A DNA stretch of 41,468 nt from Hellea sp. (GTDB lineage Bacteria > Pseudomonadota > Alphaproteobacteria > Caulobacterales > Maricaulaceae), in NCBI GenBank assembly GCA_020630275.1, contig JAHDBU010000006.1:1-41468 (forward strand), in the 5' to 3' direction. The position numbers and the translations under genes are program-made. The number at the start of each line of letters is the position of its first letter. The stretch's first letter is position 1. Below the pieces are notes generated by a model. That model ran no database searches. It was not told the DNA's origin and saw nothing but the letters and a program-made list of their open reading frames with translations. This document shows, one piece after another, positions 1 to 7,530 of this stretch.

Positions 1-1232
1 TGTCCGCTGCCATAAGAAAAATTGAGCGTATAAGTTACGGCCACAGCATTGCCCCATTTATCCATGACGGAATAATGAGTGGTGGCGGGGCTCTCATCCG
101 GGAAAATCGTTGTGGGGGCGATGTCACTGGATCGACTAGCTTTACGCAGGTCAATATCAGACCGGGTCTGGTCCGCGTAATTTTTACCGGTCAGGGCGGC
201 TACGGGCACATCGTAAAAATCCGGATCGCCTAAATGTTTGGACCGGTCCGCATAGGCGCGCCGCATCACCTCAATAAGCTTATGCAAATAGGCGGCGCTG
301 TTATGCCCGTCGGATTTAAGATTATACCCTTCGAGCACACCCAGCATTTGGACAATATGTACGCCTCCTGAAGACGGCGGCGGCATGGAGAACACTTCGT
401 AGCCGCGATAGGTGCCTGAAACGGGCTTTCGAATGACGGAATGATAATTGGCCAAATCCTCATAGGTGATGAGCCCGCCGCCATCCTGCATTTCAGCGAC
501 AATCAGATCGGCTGTCTTACCTTTATAAAATCCGTCGCGACCATGTTTCACAATCCGGCGCAAAGTTTCTGCTAAATCTTTTTGCTTCAGGACTTCGCCA
601 TTCTGATAGATCTTTCCGCCCGGCTTGAAGAAGTAAGCGACTGTCGATGGATCTTTGAACAAAGACTCTTTGTGCTCTGCAAAAGACGCCGATTGCGAAT
701 AAGACACTGGAAATCCCTGTTCCGCCAGACGAATCGCCGGGCCAATGACTTGCCTCGGGCTCATGGTTCCATAGGCCTCCAGCGCATCCAACATGCCCAT
801 GACCGTTCCCGGTACGCCGGCAGCCTTATGAGACCACCAGGAAATATCCCGGTCGACTTCGCCGTCAGCCCCAAGGAACATATCTCTTGTCGAACCCGCC
901 GGGGCCATTTCGCGAAAATCAATGGCGACAACCTCGCCGTCTGCCTGGGAGACCATCATGAAGCCGCCACCGCCCAAATTGCCGGCCTGAGGGTGGGTCA
1001 CTGCCAGAGCAAACCCCGTGGCTACGGCCGCGTCCACCGCATTACCACCGCGACGTAATATCGCCTGCCCCACACCAGCAGCCAAAGCCTCTTGGGCAGA
1101 GACCATGCCGTTTTCTGAAATCTGTGGACTGATCCGGCTGTCAAATTGGACGGCTGGAGGTTTTTGCGGCTCTTTGGCAAAAGTGGTGCCAGCTATGAAG
1201 GCGGCGGTTAAAAATCCAATTATCAGGCGCAT
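1..1232 (-). CDS. ggt: Gamma-glutamyltransferase precursor (3' end outside window)
   Basis: This gene is absent from the ORF track because it runs off the left edge. Reading the minus strand from the ATG at 1232 gives 410 residues. They begin with a signal peptide (MRLIIGFLTAAFIAGTTFA), so the enzyme should act in the periplasm on glutathione and other gamma-glutamyl compounds. Family motifs follow in order: RRGGNAVDAAVAT near 61, the NLGGGGFM segment near 85, and PPPSSGGVH near 285. The autoprocessing motif ATTHYSVMD is near 383, and by analogy with E. coli GGT the nucleophile is the first Thr (about T384). The large subunit is therefore complete, and nearly all of the small subunit lies beyond the window. 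The start has no independent ribosome-binding site; the only candidate is the GGGGA in the preceding terminator stem. Confidence 0.95.
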   Translation of the reverse strand, partial: MRLIIGFLTAAFIAGTTFAKEPQKPPAVQFDSRISPQISENGMVSAQEALAAGVGQAILRRGGNAVDAAVATGFALAVTHPQAGNLGGGGFMMVSQADGEVVAIDFREMAPAGSTRDMFLGADGEVDRDISWWSHKAAGVPGTVMGMLDALEAYGTMSPRQVIGPAIRLAEQGFPVSYSQSASFAEHKESLFKDPSTVAYFFKPGGKIYQNGEVLKQKDLAETLRRIVKHGRDGFYKGKTADLIVAEMQDGGGLITYEDLANYHSVIRKPVSGTYRGYEVFSMPPPSSGGVHIVQMLGVLEGYNLKSDGHNSAAYLHKLIEVMRRAYADRSKHLGDPDFYDVPVAALTGKNYADQTRSDIDLRKASRSSDIAPTTIFPDESPATTHYSVMDKWGNAVAVTYTLNFSYGSG

Positions 1233-1260
1233 AAAAAATCCCCGGTCAATGCCGGGGATT
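1233..1260 (-). terminator. Rho-independent terminator of dnaX-ybaB, abutting the ggt start
   Basis: On the minus strand, AATCCCCGG pairs with CCGGGGATT (9 bp) around a 6-nt loop, followed directly by six T and then the ATG of ggt. It lies about 30 nt after the ybaB stop. The 3' arm contains GGGGA at 6 nt from the ggt ATG, so it may also serve as the Shine-Dalgarno sequence. Confidence 0.85.
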
Positions 1261-1288
1261 ATTGTGTGTTCTGAATGTTTTTACAAAT

Positions 1289-1609
1289 CTAAAACGGCAT
1301 TTTCATCCCAGGCGGTAATTCCATACCGCCAAAAGCGGATTTCATGGTCTCGGCCCGCGCTTCATCCAGTTTGACTTTGGCATCCTGAAAAGCGGCCACA
1401 ATCAAATCCTCAAGAATTTCAGCTTCTTCGCTCATCAGGCTGGGGTCAATTTTTAGACCCTTCATATTGCCCTCACCCGTCATGGTGATTTCGACCATGC
1501 CAGCACCTGAGCGGCCCGTGGCCTCAATATCGGCAACCTGGCTTTGCGCCTCCTGCATTTTGGCTTGCATTTCCTTGGCCTGTTTCATTAGACCCATTAA
1601 ATCTTTCAT
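1289..1609 (-). CDS. ybaB: YbaB/EbfC family nucleoid-associated DNA-binding protein
   Basis: This 106-residue protein has the family's usual size. It has an N-terminal coiled-coil-like helix (KDLMGLMKQAKEMQAKMQEAQ), a central strand region (GMVEITMTGEGNMKGLKIDP) and a C-terminal helix, ending in a Gly/Met/Pro-rich tail (GGMELPPGMKMPF). YbaB/EbfC proteins form tweezer-like dimers that bind DNA and influence nucleoid structure. The start codon overlaps the dnaX stop (ATGA), so the two are translationally coupled. In many bacteria recR follows dnaX-ybaB. Here a terminator and ggt follow instead, so recR is not in this cluster. Confidence 0.95.
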   Translation of the reverse strand: MKDLMGLMKQAKEMQAKMQEAQSQVADIEATGRSGAGMVEITMTGEGNMKGLKIDPSLMSEEAEILEDLIVAAFQDAKVKLDEARAETMKSAFGGMELPPGMKMPF

Positions 1610-3348
1610 ACGTCATCTTCCTCTGAATTGAATTCCTGCGGTTCAGCACCAAAATCGGCAGCAATGATATTTGTCTCTGATTTAGTCGGGACGTCCCTTA
1701 TTTCAAGGAGCTTAGCTTTTTTTAACAGTGAGTGTTCAAAGGCCGGATGGGATCGGTCGCGGGCATCCTGCTCGGCAATGGCCGTTTTGCGGGCTTCCGC
1801 CAGCGACGGAGCACCCTCATCGTCAACCTGATCAACCAACCATAGGTCGCCCGTCATCTCTCTGAGCACTTCGACCATTCGGCCTACCAACGTGACCGGC
1901 GCCCGCTCCATTTTCGCAATCGTAATCGATCCAGGCTTGAAGCGAACAACGCGGACATAGCGCTCTACATCATATTTAAGCTGTATCTGACTATCAGGCA
2001 AATGCTCCACGAACTCAGCCAAACTGCTGATTTGCAGTTTGGGTTCCGAAACAGGGACAGGTTGCGGAGCGGTCATGGCGGCGGGACCACCACCTGTATC
2101 AGTCATGACCGGATCTGGCTGCCGCCCGTTACCTGATCTGATTGGAGAGATAACGGGCGCTTTAAAATTTCCCGATTTTATTTCCTTTAATATCTCGCCC
2201 GCGAGCTCTGGTGGTGGCATCTCTCCCGCAATGGCAATTTTTAGGAGCGCCATTTCTGCCGCGGCCAAAGGCACAGGCGCCGTCCGAACCTCGCTATAAG
2301 ATTTGAGCAACATCTGCCAGATGCGAGTCAATTGTCCGGTTGTCAGACCCTCGGCCAATTCTTTTAACTGTTTGGCCTGATCGGGAGAGCTGTCAAACTC
2401 GGCGTTATCTCCTAATGTCTTAGCCCGGCTCACTTCGTGACAAATATCCAAGAGATCGCGCATAATGACAATCGGGTCTGCCCCATCGTCATATTGCGCG
2501 CGCATTTCCGTGAGCGCTGCGGGCGCATCTCCTGTCGCCGCGCTGCCAAACAGATTAACCACTCTACCTCTATCGGCCAGACCCAGCATGGATTGCACTT
2601 CATCCAAAGTAACAGCCGACCCGTCGAGGCCGCCTTGAACAATCGCTTGATCCAGGAGTGACAGCGCGTCCCTGACCGACCCTTCGGCGGCCCGGGATAA
2701 CAGCCCCAATCCGGCCGCGTCCACTTTGACGTTTTCAGATGTGCAAATTCCGCTCAGATGGTCCTTGAGGACTGACGCTTCTACCCGGCGCAGATCAAAA
2801 CGCTGACAGCGAGAGAGCACGGTTACCGGAACTTTGCGGATTTCCGTTGTGGCAAAAATAAATTTGGCATGATCCGGCGGCTCTTCGAGTGTCTTAAGGA
2901 GCGCATTAAATGCACCCGTCGAGAGCATGTGCACCTCGTCGATGATATAGACTTTATAGCGGGCGGAGACAGGCGCATATCGAACGCCGTCGAGGAGCTC
3001 ACGCATATTTTCTACGCCTGTCCGCGACGCGGCGTCCATTTCCAGAACGTCCATATGGGAGGACGCCATGATCGCTTCACAGTGTATGCCCGGTTTGGCC
3101 AGATCGGTTGAGGGCCCGTCGACCTTGTCGCTCTGATAATTCAGTGCACGGGCTAGCAGGCGGGCCGTCGTCGTTTTGCCGATACCCCGTACACCCGTGA
3201 GCATGAATGCGTGAGCGATCCGACCGGCCTTGAATGCATTGGTCAAGGTCGTGACCATGGATTCTTGTCCAATCATATCCTCAAAGGTCGTTGGCCGGTA
3301 TTTCCGGGCCAGAACCTGATAGGTTTGCGTATTGGGAGACTCGCTCAT
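1606..3348 (-). CDS. dnaX: DNA polymerase III subunit gamma/tau
   Basis: This is the clamp-loader ATPase of the replicative polymerase. The ORF track begins at a GTG at 3369, but the ATG at 3348 (MSESPNT...) has AAGG at good spacing and is preferred, giving 580 residues. The AAA+ core is clear: QVLARKYRPTTFEDMIGQ, Walker A GVRGIGKTTTARLLARA, Walker B with sensor region YIIDEVHMLSTGAFNALLKTLEEPP, and an SRC arginine finger (VTVLSRCQRFDLRR). The four-cysteine zinc module of E. coli DnaX is reduced to one Cys in the loop before MDAASRTG, as is common in alphaproteobacteria. A Pro/Gly-rich linker precedes the C-terminal tau-like domain. An in-phase A7 run near the 3' end could give a slightly shorter form. 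Confidence 0.97.
   Translation of the reverse strand: MSESPNTQTYQVLARKYRPTTFEDMIGQESMVTTLTNAFKAGRIAHAFMLTGVRGIGKTTTARLLARALNYQSDKVDGPSTDLAKPGIHCEAIMASSHMDVLEMDAASRTGVENMRELLDGVRYAPVSARYKVYIIDEVHMLSTGAFNALLKTLEEPPDHAKFIFATTEIRKVPVTVLSRCQRFDLRRVEASVLKDHLSGICTSENVKVDAAGLGLLSRAAEGSVRDALSLLDQAIVQGGLDGSAVTLDEVQSMLGLADRGRVVNLFGSAATGDAPAALTEMRAQYDDGADPIVIMRDLLDICHEVSRAKTLGDNAEFDSSPDQAKQLKELAEGLTTGQLTRIWQMLLKSYSEVRTAPVPLAAAEMALLKIAIAGEMPPPELAGEILKEIKSGNFKAPVISPIRSGNGRQPDPVMTDTGGGPAAMTAPQPVPVSEPKLQISSLAEFVEHLPDSQIQLKYDVERYVRVVRFKPGSITIAKMERAPVTLVGRMVEVLREMTGDLWLVDQVDDEGAPSLAEARKTAIAEQDARDRSHPAFEHSLLKKAKLLEIRDVPTKSETNIIAADFGAEPQEFNSEEDDV
1712..1724 (-). other. Candidate -1 frameshift/slippage site in dnaX
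   Basis: The coding strand reads TTA AAA AAA GCT AAG. This is a perfect A AAA AAA heptamer in the phase used by -1 slippery sites. Slipping by -1 gives AGC then the stop TAA. Possible stems follow (CCTT-gaaat-AAGG and the palindrome GGGACGTCCC). The result would remove the last roughly 38 residues, an acidic tail. E. coli dnaX uses A AAA AAG for the same kind of event but loses a much larger part. Function here is inferred only. Confidence 0.35.
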
Positions 3349-3414
3349 TTCAACCTTATACGGAGTCACCAGGCGAGATTAAAGGGCCAGAAATGAGAAA
3401 AGAAAATAATAAAA

Positions 3415-3514
3415 GGTGGAAGACTGAACCTGACCCGAAAAAGACTCGTTGCGGCTGCTTCGTTCCCGACCTGACCGGATTGGCGAGGATTTCCGTCCAA
3501 GCCAGCCTTCCGCG
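3415..3514 (-). ncRNA. ffs: Signal recognition particle RNA, small bacterial type (4.5S)
   Basis: The minus strand carries the SRP domain IV signature GGTCAGGTCGGGAACGAAGC followed by AGCC, with a GGAA tetraloop (+ coordinates about 3453-3477). Outside it, CTCG pairs with CGAG, CGGAAA with TTTTCG (one G-U), CTTGG with a G-U-containing partner, and GGAAGGCTGG with TCAGTCTTCC. Together these form the single long hairpin typical of roughly 100-nt bacterial SRP RNA. The RNA binds Ffh and targets nascent membrane proteins to FtsY. It lies just upstream of dnaX on the same strand, a known arrangement in alphaproteobacteria. Exact ends are estimated from the closing stem and the T-rich stretch after it. 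The ORF-track entries across here are not genes. Confidence 0.92.
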
Positions 3515-3595
3515 GCGGCTTATGGCGAAAGGGAGCAAAAATATCAATCCTAAAATTTCGGTTGCCCTTGACGGAAAAGCCTTTAGCTAGAGTCT

Positions 3596-4489
3596 ATGAC
3601 AAAAGACGATTTTATAATGCCGTTCGCAGGCGCACCTTTGGATCATGATGAAGAAGGCCGCACCATGGAAGCCCTAAACGGACATCTACAAAACAAGGAC
3701 TGCGAAGCGGTTCTCTTTATGGATGGTCGACCTGCTGTGAATGAGCAGGGACAACTTTGGAAAATACATCCCAATGAGCTCAAGGGGACCAATGTGGCCG
3801 AACCGGCACCGGTCTTTCTAGGCCTCAACGGTAAAACACCCGTTTTTGCTTTCAGCCTGGCCGATGATCAGGCGGTCATTCCCAAAGAGGCATTTCAGGA
3901 AATGCGGATGATTGCCGGTCGGATGCCTGCCGACGATCTGGCAATCGCCGGGCGCGGACGCGCGTTATTTCAGTGGTTTCACCATCACCCATTTTGCTCA
4001 GCATGTGGCACGAAAAACACCGTCATGAATGGCGGGCTCTATAGTCATTGTGATAATTGCAATCGGGATCATTTTCCACGAGTCAATCCGGTAGCGATCA
4101 TGTTGATCCTGCGAGGTGATCATTGCCTGCTGGGGCGCTCGGCTGGGTGGCCCGACGGCGCGTTTTCAGCCCTGGCCGGATTTGTATCACCAGGCGAGAG
4201 TATCGAGGAAGCCTGCATTCGGGAGACCCAAGAAGAAGTGGGCATTGACGTTCGAAATGTGAAATATGTCTTTAGCCAGCCCTGGCCATTTCCAAGCCAA
4301 TTGATGATTGGCCTCACCTGTGAAACCGAGCAGACAGATTTTACCGTCAACACGAATGAGCTGGAAAAGGCACAATGGTTTACCAAGGATGAGGTCAAGG
4401 CTGTCTTCGCCAAACAAAGCGAGGTTTTTTTGCGGCCACCGCGATTTACGATTGCTCATCAATTACTAAGACACTGGATCTCAAAATAG
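3596..4489 (+). CDS. nudC: NAD(+) diphosphatase / NADH pyrophosphatase (Nudix), RNA deNADding enzyme family
   Basis: The 297-residue protein has the full NudC layout: an N-terminal domain, a zinc ribbon (CSACGTK near 137 and HCDNCN near 152) and a Nudix domain. The Nudix box GFVSPGESIEEACIRETQEE with following VGI fits GX5EX7REUXEEXGU. SQPWPFPSQLM after it is the NudC subgroup signature. Family members hydrolyse NADH/NAD to NMN(H) and AMP, and can remove NAD caps from RNA. The start ATG has only a weak ribosome-binding site, and an internal Met at residue 8 is an alternative. It converges on the YHS gene with a single base between the two stops. Confidence 0.95.
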   Translation: MTKDDFIMPFAGAPLDHDEEGRTMEALNGHLQNKDCEAVLFMDGRPAVNEQGQLWKIHPNELKGTNVAEPAPVFLGLNGKTPVFAFSLADDQAVIPKEAFQEMRMIAGRMPADDLAIAGRGRALFQWFHHHPFCSACGTKNTVMNGGLYSHCDNCNRDHFPRVNPVAIMLILRGDHCLLGRSAGWPDGAFSALAGFVSPGESIEEACIRETQEEVGIDVRNVKYVFSQPWPFPSQLMIGLTCETEQTDFTVNTNELEKAQWFTKDEVKAVFAKQSEVFLRPPRFTIAHQLLRHWISK

Positions 4490-4490
4490 C

Positions 4491-4937
4491 CTATTGCTGG
4501 CTCAGCTCGGGCCAGAAAGCATCAGCCTTTTTTATGAAGGCCGGGATATCGCGCACCCATCGCTCTTGAATACGCTCATTAAAATTCAGATAAAGACGCC
4601 CGTCCCGCACATGCCAGTGTTCAGGCGATCCCTTGGCCAGTTTGCCATTGGCAACGGCCCAGGCACAATAGCCGCTATATTGCGGGATAAAGGCTTCGGG
4701 GTTGGTCTTGAACAAATCCATGTTTGCCTGAGTAGAAAAACTCCAATCGACGCCCATATATTTGATTTGGTGTTGCTCTTTTCCCATCAAAGGTTTGCCG
4801 GAATAAAACGTGACGACATCATATCCGCCTAGCGCATCGTCATCCAGCCATGCGGTGTAAACAGACTCACCGACAGGTGTCTCCGAGCAGGCAGAAAGCA
4901 GCGTCATTGAATAAAAAGCTGCTACCCATACTCGCAT
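4491..4937 (-). CDS. YHS domain lipoprotein
   Basis: The ORF track starts at 4961 inside pheA. The ATG at 4937 (MRVWVAAFYSMTLLSAC) is preferred because it gives a clean lipoprotein signal with LSAC lipobox and starts just after the pheA stop. The mature part has a YHS-type domain: GGYDVVTFYSGKPLMGKEQ, then a YMGVDWSFSTQANMDLF segment and PQYSGYCAWAVANG, with Cys and Tyr in the conserved pocket. YHS proteins often bind metal or haem-like cofactors, but no specific ligand can be named here. It is the last gene of the kdsB-pheA operon; that partnership gives no obvious functional clue. Confidence 0.85.
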   Translation of the reverse strand: MRVWVAAFYSMTLLSACSETPVGESVYTAWLDDDALGGYDVVTFYSGKPLMGKEQHQIKYMGVDWSFSTQANMDLFKTNPEAFIPQYSGYCAWAVANGKLAKGSPEHWHVRDGRLYLNFNERIQERWVRDIPAFIKKADAFWPELSQQ

Positions 4938-4938
4938 T

Positions 4939-5778
4939 CTACGACATGCCCCGAACAGCATCGGCGGGATATGTGCCCAGCGTGATGATTTCCTCGGAGA
5001 AAAACCCCAGCTCTTCCATGGCGTGTTTCATATTGTCATTGTCCGGATGGGCTTCGACATCCATGTAAAACTGTGCAGCTTGAAAAGACCCGCCAACCAT
5101 ATAACTTTCCAACTTGGTGATGTTGATCCCATTGGTCGCAAAACCACCAAGTGCCTTATATAGCGCAGACGGTACACTGCGAACTCGAAACACAAAACTG
5201 GTGACCACTGGCGTATCAGGTGCCGGTAATTCAGAGCCATTCTCCGACAGAACCAGAAACCGAGTCGTATTATGGGCGGCGTCTTCGATATTTTCCGCTA
5301 ACAAATCGAGCCCGTAGATTTCGCCCGCCAAGGCAGATGAAACAGAGGCAATTGTTTTGTCACCCCTTTCAGCCACACGTCTTGCAGCCCCCGCCGTATC
5401 CGTGTCAGTTTTAGGCGTGATGTCCCACCCTGCAAGACGTTTTCGAACCTGACCCAATGCCATTGGATGGGACCGAGCAATTTTAATTTCTGCGAGCTTG
5501 GCCCCGGGCACACCCCATAAGTTGTGATGCACCGGCAGATAATGTTCGCCGATGATTTTTAATCCACCCTCTGGCAAGAGATGATAAATATCAGAAACTC
5601 GACCCGCCACAGAATTGTCCACCGGGATCATGGCTAAGTCGCCCTTATTGGCGCGTACTGCTGCAAAGGCGGCTGCGAAACTTTGGCACGGCATAGGCTG
5701 GTGATCGGGAAAAAATCGTGAACAGGCCAGATGGGAAAAAGCGCCTGGTTCACCTTGATAGTGGATCTGTCCCGTCAT
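4939..5778 (-). CDS. pheA: Prephenate dehydratase (catalytic + ACT domain)
   Basis: This enzyme converts prephenate to phenylpyruvate in phenylalanine synthesis. The 279 residues form a monofunctional enzyme without a chorismate mutase part. It starts with the typical IHYQGEPGAFSHLA motif, has the DLAMIPVDNSVAGRV substrate segment, and carries the catalytic NTTRF motif near 170. A C-terminal ACT domain follows (SALYKALGGFATNGINITKLES), the usual phenylalanine-sensing site, so feedback inhibition is expected. Its start overlaps the kdsB stop by 4 bp (ATGA), so the two genes are coupled although they serve different pathways. Confidence 0.96.
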   Translation of the reverse strand: MTGQIHYQGEPGAFSHLACSRFFPDHQPMPCQSFAAAFAAVRANKGDLAMIPVDNSVAGRVSDIYHLLPEGGLKIIGEHYLPVHHNLWGVPGAKLAEIKIARSHPMALGQVRKRLAGWDITPKTDTDTAGAARRVAERGDKTIASVSSALAGEIYGLDLLAENIEDAAHNTTRFLVLSENGSELPAPDTPVVTSFVFRVRSVPSALYKALGGFATNGINITKLESYMVGGSFQAAQFYMDVEAHPDNDNMKHAMEELGFFSEEIITLGTYPADAVRGMS

Positions 5779-6500
5779 GGTGTTTCCCCTAATAATACTC
5801 TGGCGCGTTCAAGATCCTCTGGCGTATCGACCCCATCAGGTGCCGTTTCCAATTCCGTCGCGTAAATTGTCATTCCGTTTTCGAGCGCCCGTAATTGCTC
5901 CAACCGCTCCCGGATTTCAAGGGGCGATGGATCCAGCTGACAGAATTTTTCAAGGGCTTCCCGACGATAAGCATAAAGCCCCACATGGTGCCAGACACCG
6001 CCCTCTCCACTGGGCGCCGAAGCCCGGGTAAAATAAAGAGCGCGACCATCCTTTGCCATAATAGCCTTAACGACATTGGGGTCGGAAATCTCCCGTTTTG
6101 AATGAGTATGTACGACCGCCGTTGCAATATCAGCGCCCTCGTTCCGTCCCAGAACATCGACCGTTTGCGTGATAATGTCTGGGTCAATAGCGGGCATGTC
6201 ACCTTGAACATTGACGATCACGTCGTAATCGCCGTCTTTATCGAAGAGGTCAACGGCGGCTTTTACTCTATCTGTACCCGAAGGTAGGGTCGGATCGGTT
6301 AAAACAGCCATGCCGCCGATTTCTTCAATGACTTTAACGATTTCTGCCTCTGCGCAGGCGACTATAACAGGTCCAATATCCGCGGCGATCGCGCGCTCAT
6401 AGACGTGCACAATCATGGGCTTGCCATGAATATCGGCCAGCGGTTTATCAGGCAATCTTGTGCTCGCCATGCGAGCGGGTATAACAATCAGTGTGCGCAT
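5775..6500 (-). CDS. kdsB: 3-deoxy-manno-octulosonate cytidylyltransferase
   Basis: KdsB activates Kdo with CTP to CMP-Kdo for lipopolysaccharide inner-core synthesis. The 241 residues carry the nucleotide-binding start VIPARMASTRLPDKPLADI, the SGTDRV motif, the VNVQGDMPAIDP core and the HVGLYAYRREAL segment, all diagnostic of the family. The length is normal. It is the first gene of the operon with pheA and the YHS lipoprotein. It is divergent from the cytochrome gene, with a 139-bp spacer that must carry both promoters; I see no clear conserved operator in it. Confidence 0.96.
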   Translation of the reverse strand: MRTLIVIPARMASTRLPDKPLADIHGKPMIVHVYERAIAADIGPVIVACAEAEIVKVIEEIGGMAVLTDPTLPSGTDRVKAAVDLFDKDGDYDVIVNVQGDMPAIDPDIITQTVDVLGRNEGADIATAVVHTHSKREISDPNVVKAIMAKDGRALYFTRASAPSGEGGVWHHVGLYAYRREALEKFCQLDPSPLEIRERLEQLRALENGMTIYATELETAPDGVDTPEDLERARVLLGETP

Positions 6501-6639
6501 AATCGAACCCGCCTTAAAGCCTTTGCGACCCTTCGCCGCAAGACTGTATTCATAAAAACGCAGAAATTCGGTTGGCTTGATACCTATATTTTAATAGTAA
6601 AGCGGCAAATTCGAGCCCGCGAGCTGACAGGATAAGACT

Positions 6640-7530
6640 ATGGCCGGTAACCTGACCTTCAATAAATATGCAGCTGCCATTTTGGCGACAGCCTTGGGCT
6701 TTATGATTATCAAGGATATTTCCCACGGCATGATGAACGTGGATGCACCGAAAGGCCTGGCATATTGCGGTGACTGCAAGCCTAAAGACGAAGACAAAGG
6801 CAAAGAAAAAGAACTGCCGTTTCCTCAAGCCGACTGGATTGCGGCTATGGATGTTGAAAAGGGCGAGAAATATTTCGCAGCCTGTTCAACTTGTCATACC
6901 GTCAACGCAGGGGGCGACAATCTTCAGGGCCCTAACCTCTGGAATGTAGTGGGCCGCAAAGCGGGATCAATCAACTATTCCTACTCATCTGGCATGGCTG
7001 GCATGGGCATTGACTGGGGTTATGAGGAATTGGACAAATTCCTGACGCGTCCGGCCAAATACGTGAAGGGTACAAAAATGGGCTATGGCGGCGAGAAAAA
7101 GCCTGCCAAACGCGCCGCCTTGATTGCTTACTTGCGGTCTTTATCCGACGCACCCGTTGCATTGCCTGTCGCTGCGGCGGCACCAGGCGCGGTTCCTGCC
7201 GATAGTGTCGAAGGTATTTCTGCTCCGGCTGAGGGGGACACCACGACGACAATCGAAGTGATTAAGGACAAAATGGACGGTGCAGCCGACACAATGGCCA
7301 GTGGTTCTGAAACCGTCGTCGAAAAAGCGGCAGACGGAGCCGAGGCCGTTATGGACAAGGCTGGTGACGTTGCAACCGATATCAAGGACAGCGCTGGCGC
7401 TATGGCCGATAAAGTAGCCGATGGCGCCGGTGATGCCGTTGACGCCGTCAAAGACGGTGCGGAAACAGTCAAAGATGGTGCAGGTAAGCTTCTGGACAAA
7501 GCCAAAGACGCCGTAGGCGCTGACGAGTAA
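6640..7530 (+). CDS. Membrane-anchored class I cytochrome c with Ala/Lys/Asp repeat tail
   Basis: The 296-residue protein has an N-terminal hydrophobic segment (about 9-25) that looks like an uncleaved anchor as in CycM/c552 proteins. The haem motif CSTCH is at 82-86, GPNLWNVVGRKAG follows, and the axial Met is in KGTKMGY (M147). The fold ends near 170. About 125 extra residues follow: a Pro/Ala linker and then a roughly 90-residue amphipathic tail of repeated AADGAEAVMDKAG/DAVKDGAETVKDGAG units, resembling LEA-like helices. The cytochrome probably carries electrons in the periplasm at the inner membrane; the tail's role is unknown. AGGAT lies at good spacing from the ATG. Its stop abuts the nlpC stop with no spacer. 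Confidence 0.9.
   Translation: MAGNLTFNKYAAAILATALGFMIIKDISHGMMNVDAPKGLAYCGDCKPKDEDKGKEKELPFPQADWIAAMDVEKGEKYFAACSTCHTVNAGGDNLQGPNLWNVVGRKAGSINYSYSSGMAGMGIDWGYEELDKFLTRPAKYVKGTKMGYGGEKKPAKRAALIAYLRSLSDAPVALPVAAAAPGAVPADSVEGISAPAEGDTTTTIEVIKDKMDGAADTMASGSETVVEKAADGAEAVMDKAGDVATDIKDSAGAMADKVADGAGDAVDAVKDGAETVKDGAGKLLDKAKDAVGADE

Noticed and set aside
582-1374. Two plus-strand ORFs (158 and 118 aa) over ggt and ybaB
   Set aside because: The minus strand gives a motif-complete GGT and YbaB here. The + products are rich in Arg, Cys and His and match no family.
3211-3590. ORFs of 61-99 aa across the dnaX start and SRP RNA
   Set aside because: They overlap the SRP RNA structure and the dnaX 5' end, and have no protein-like features.
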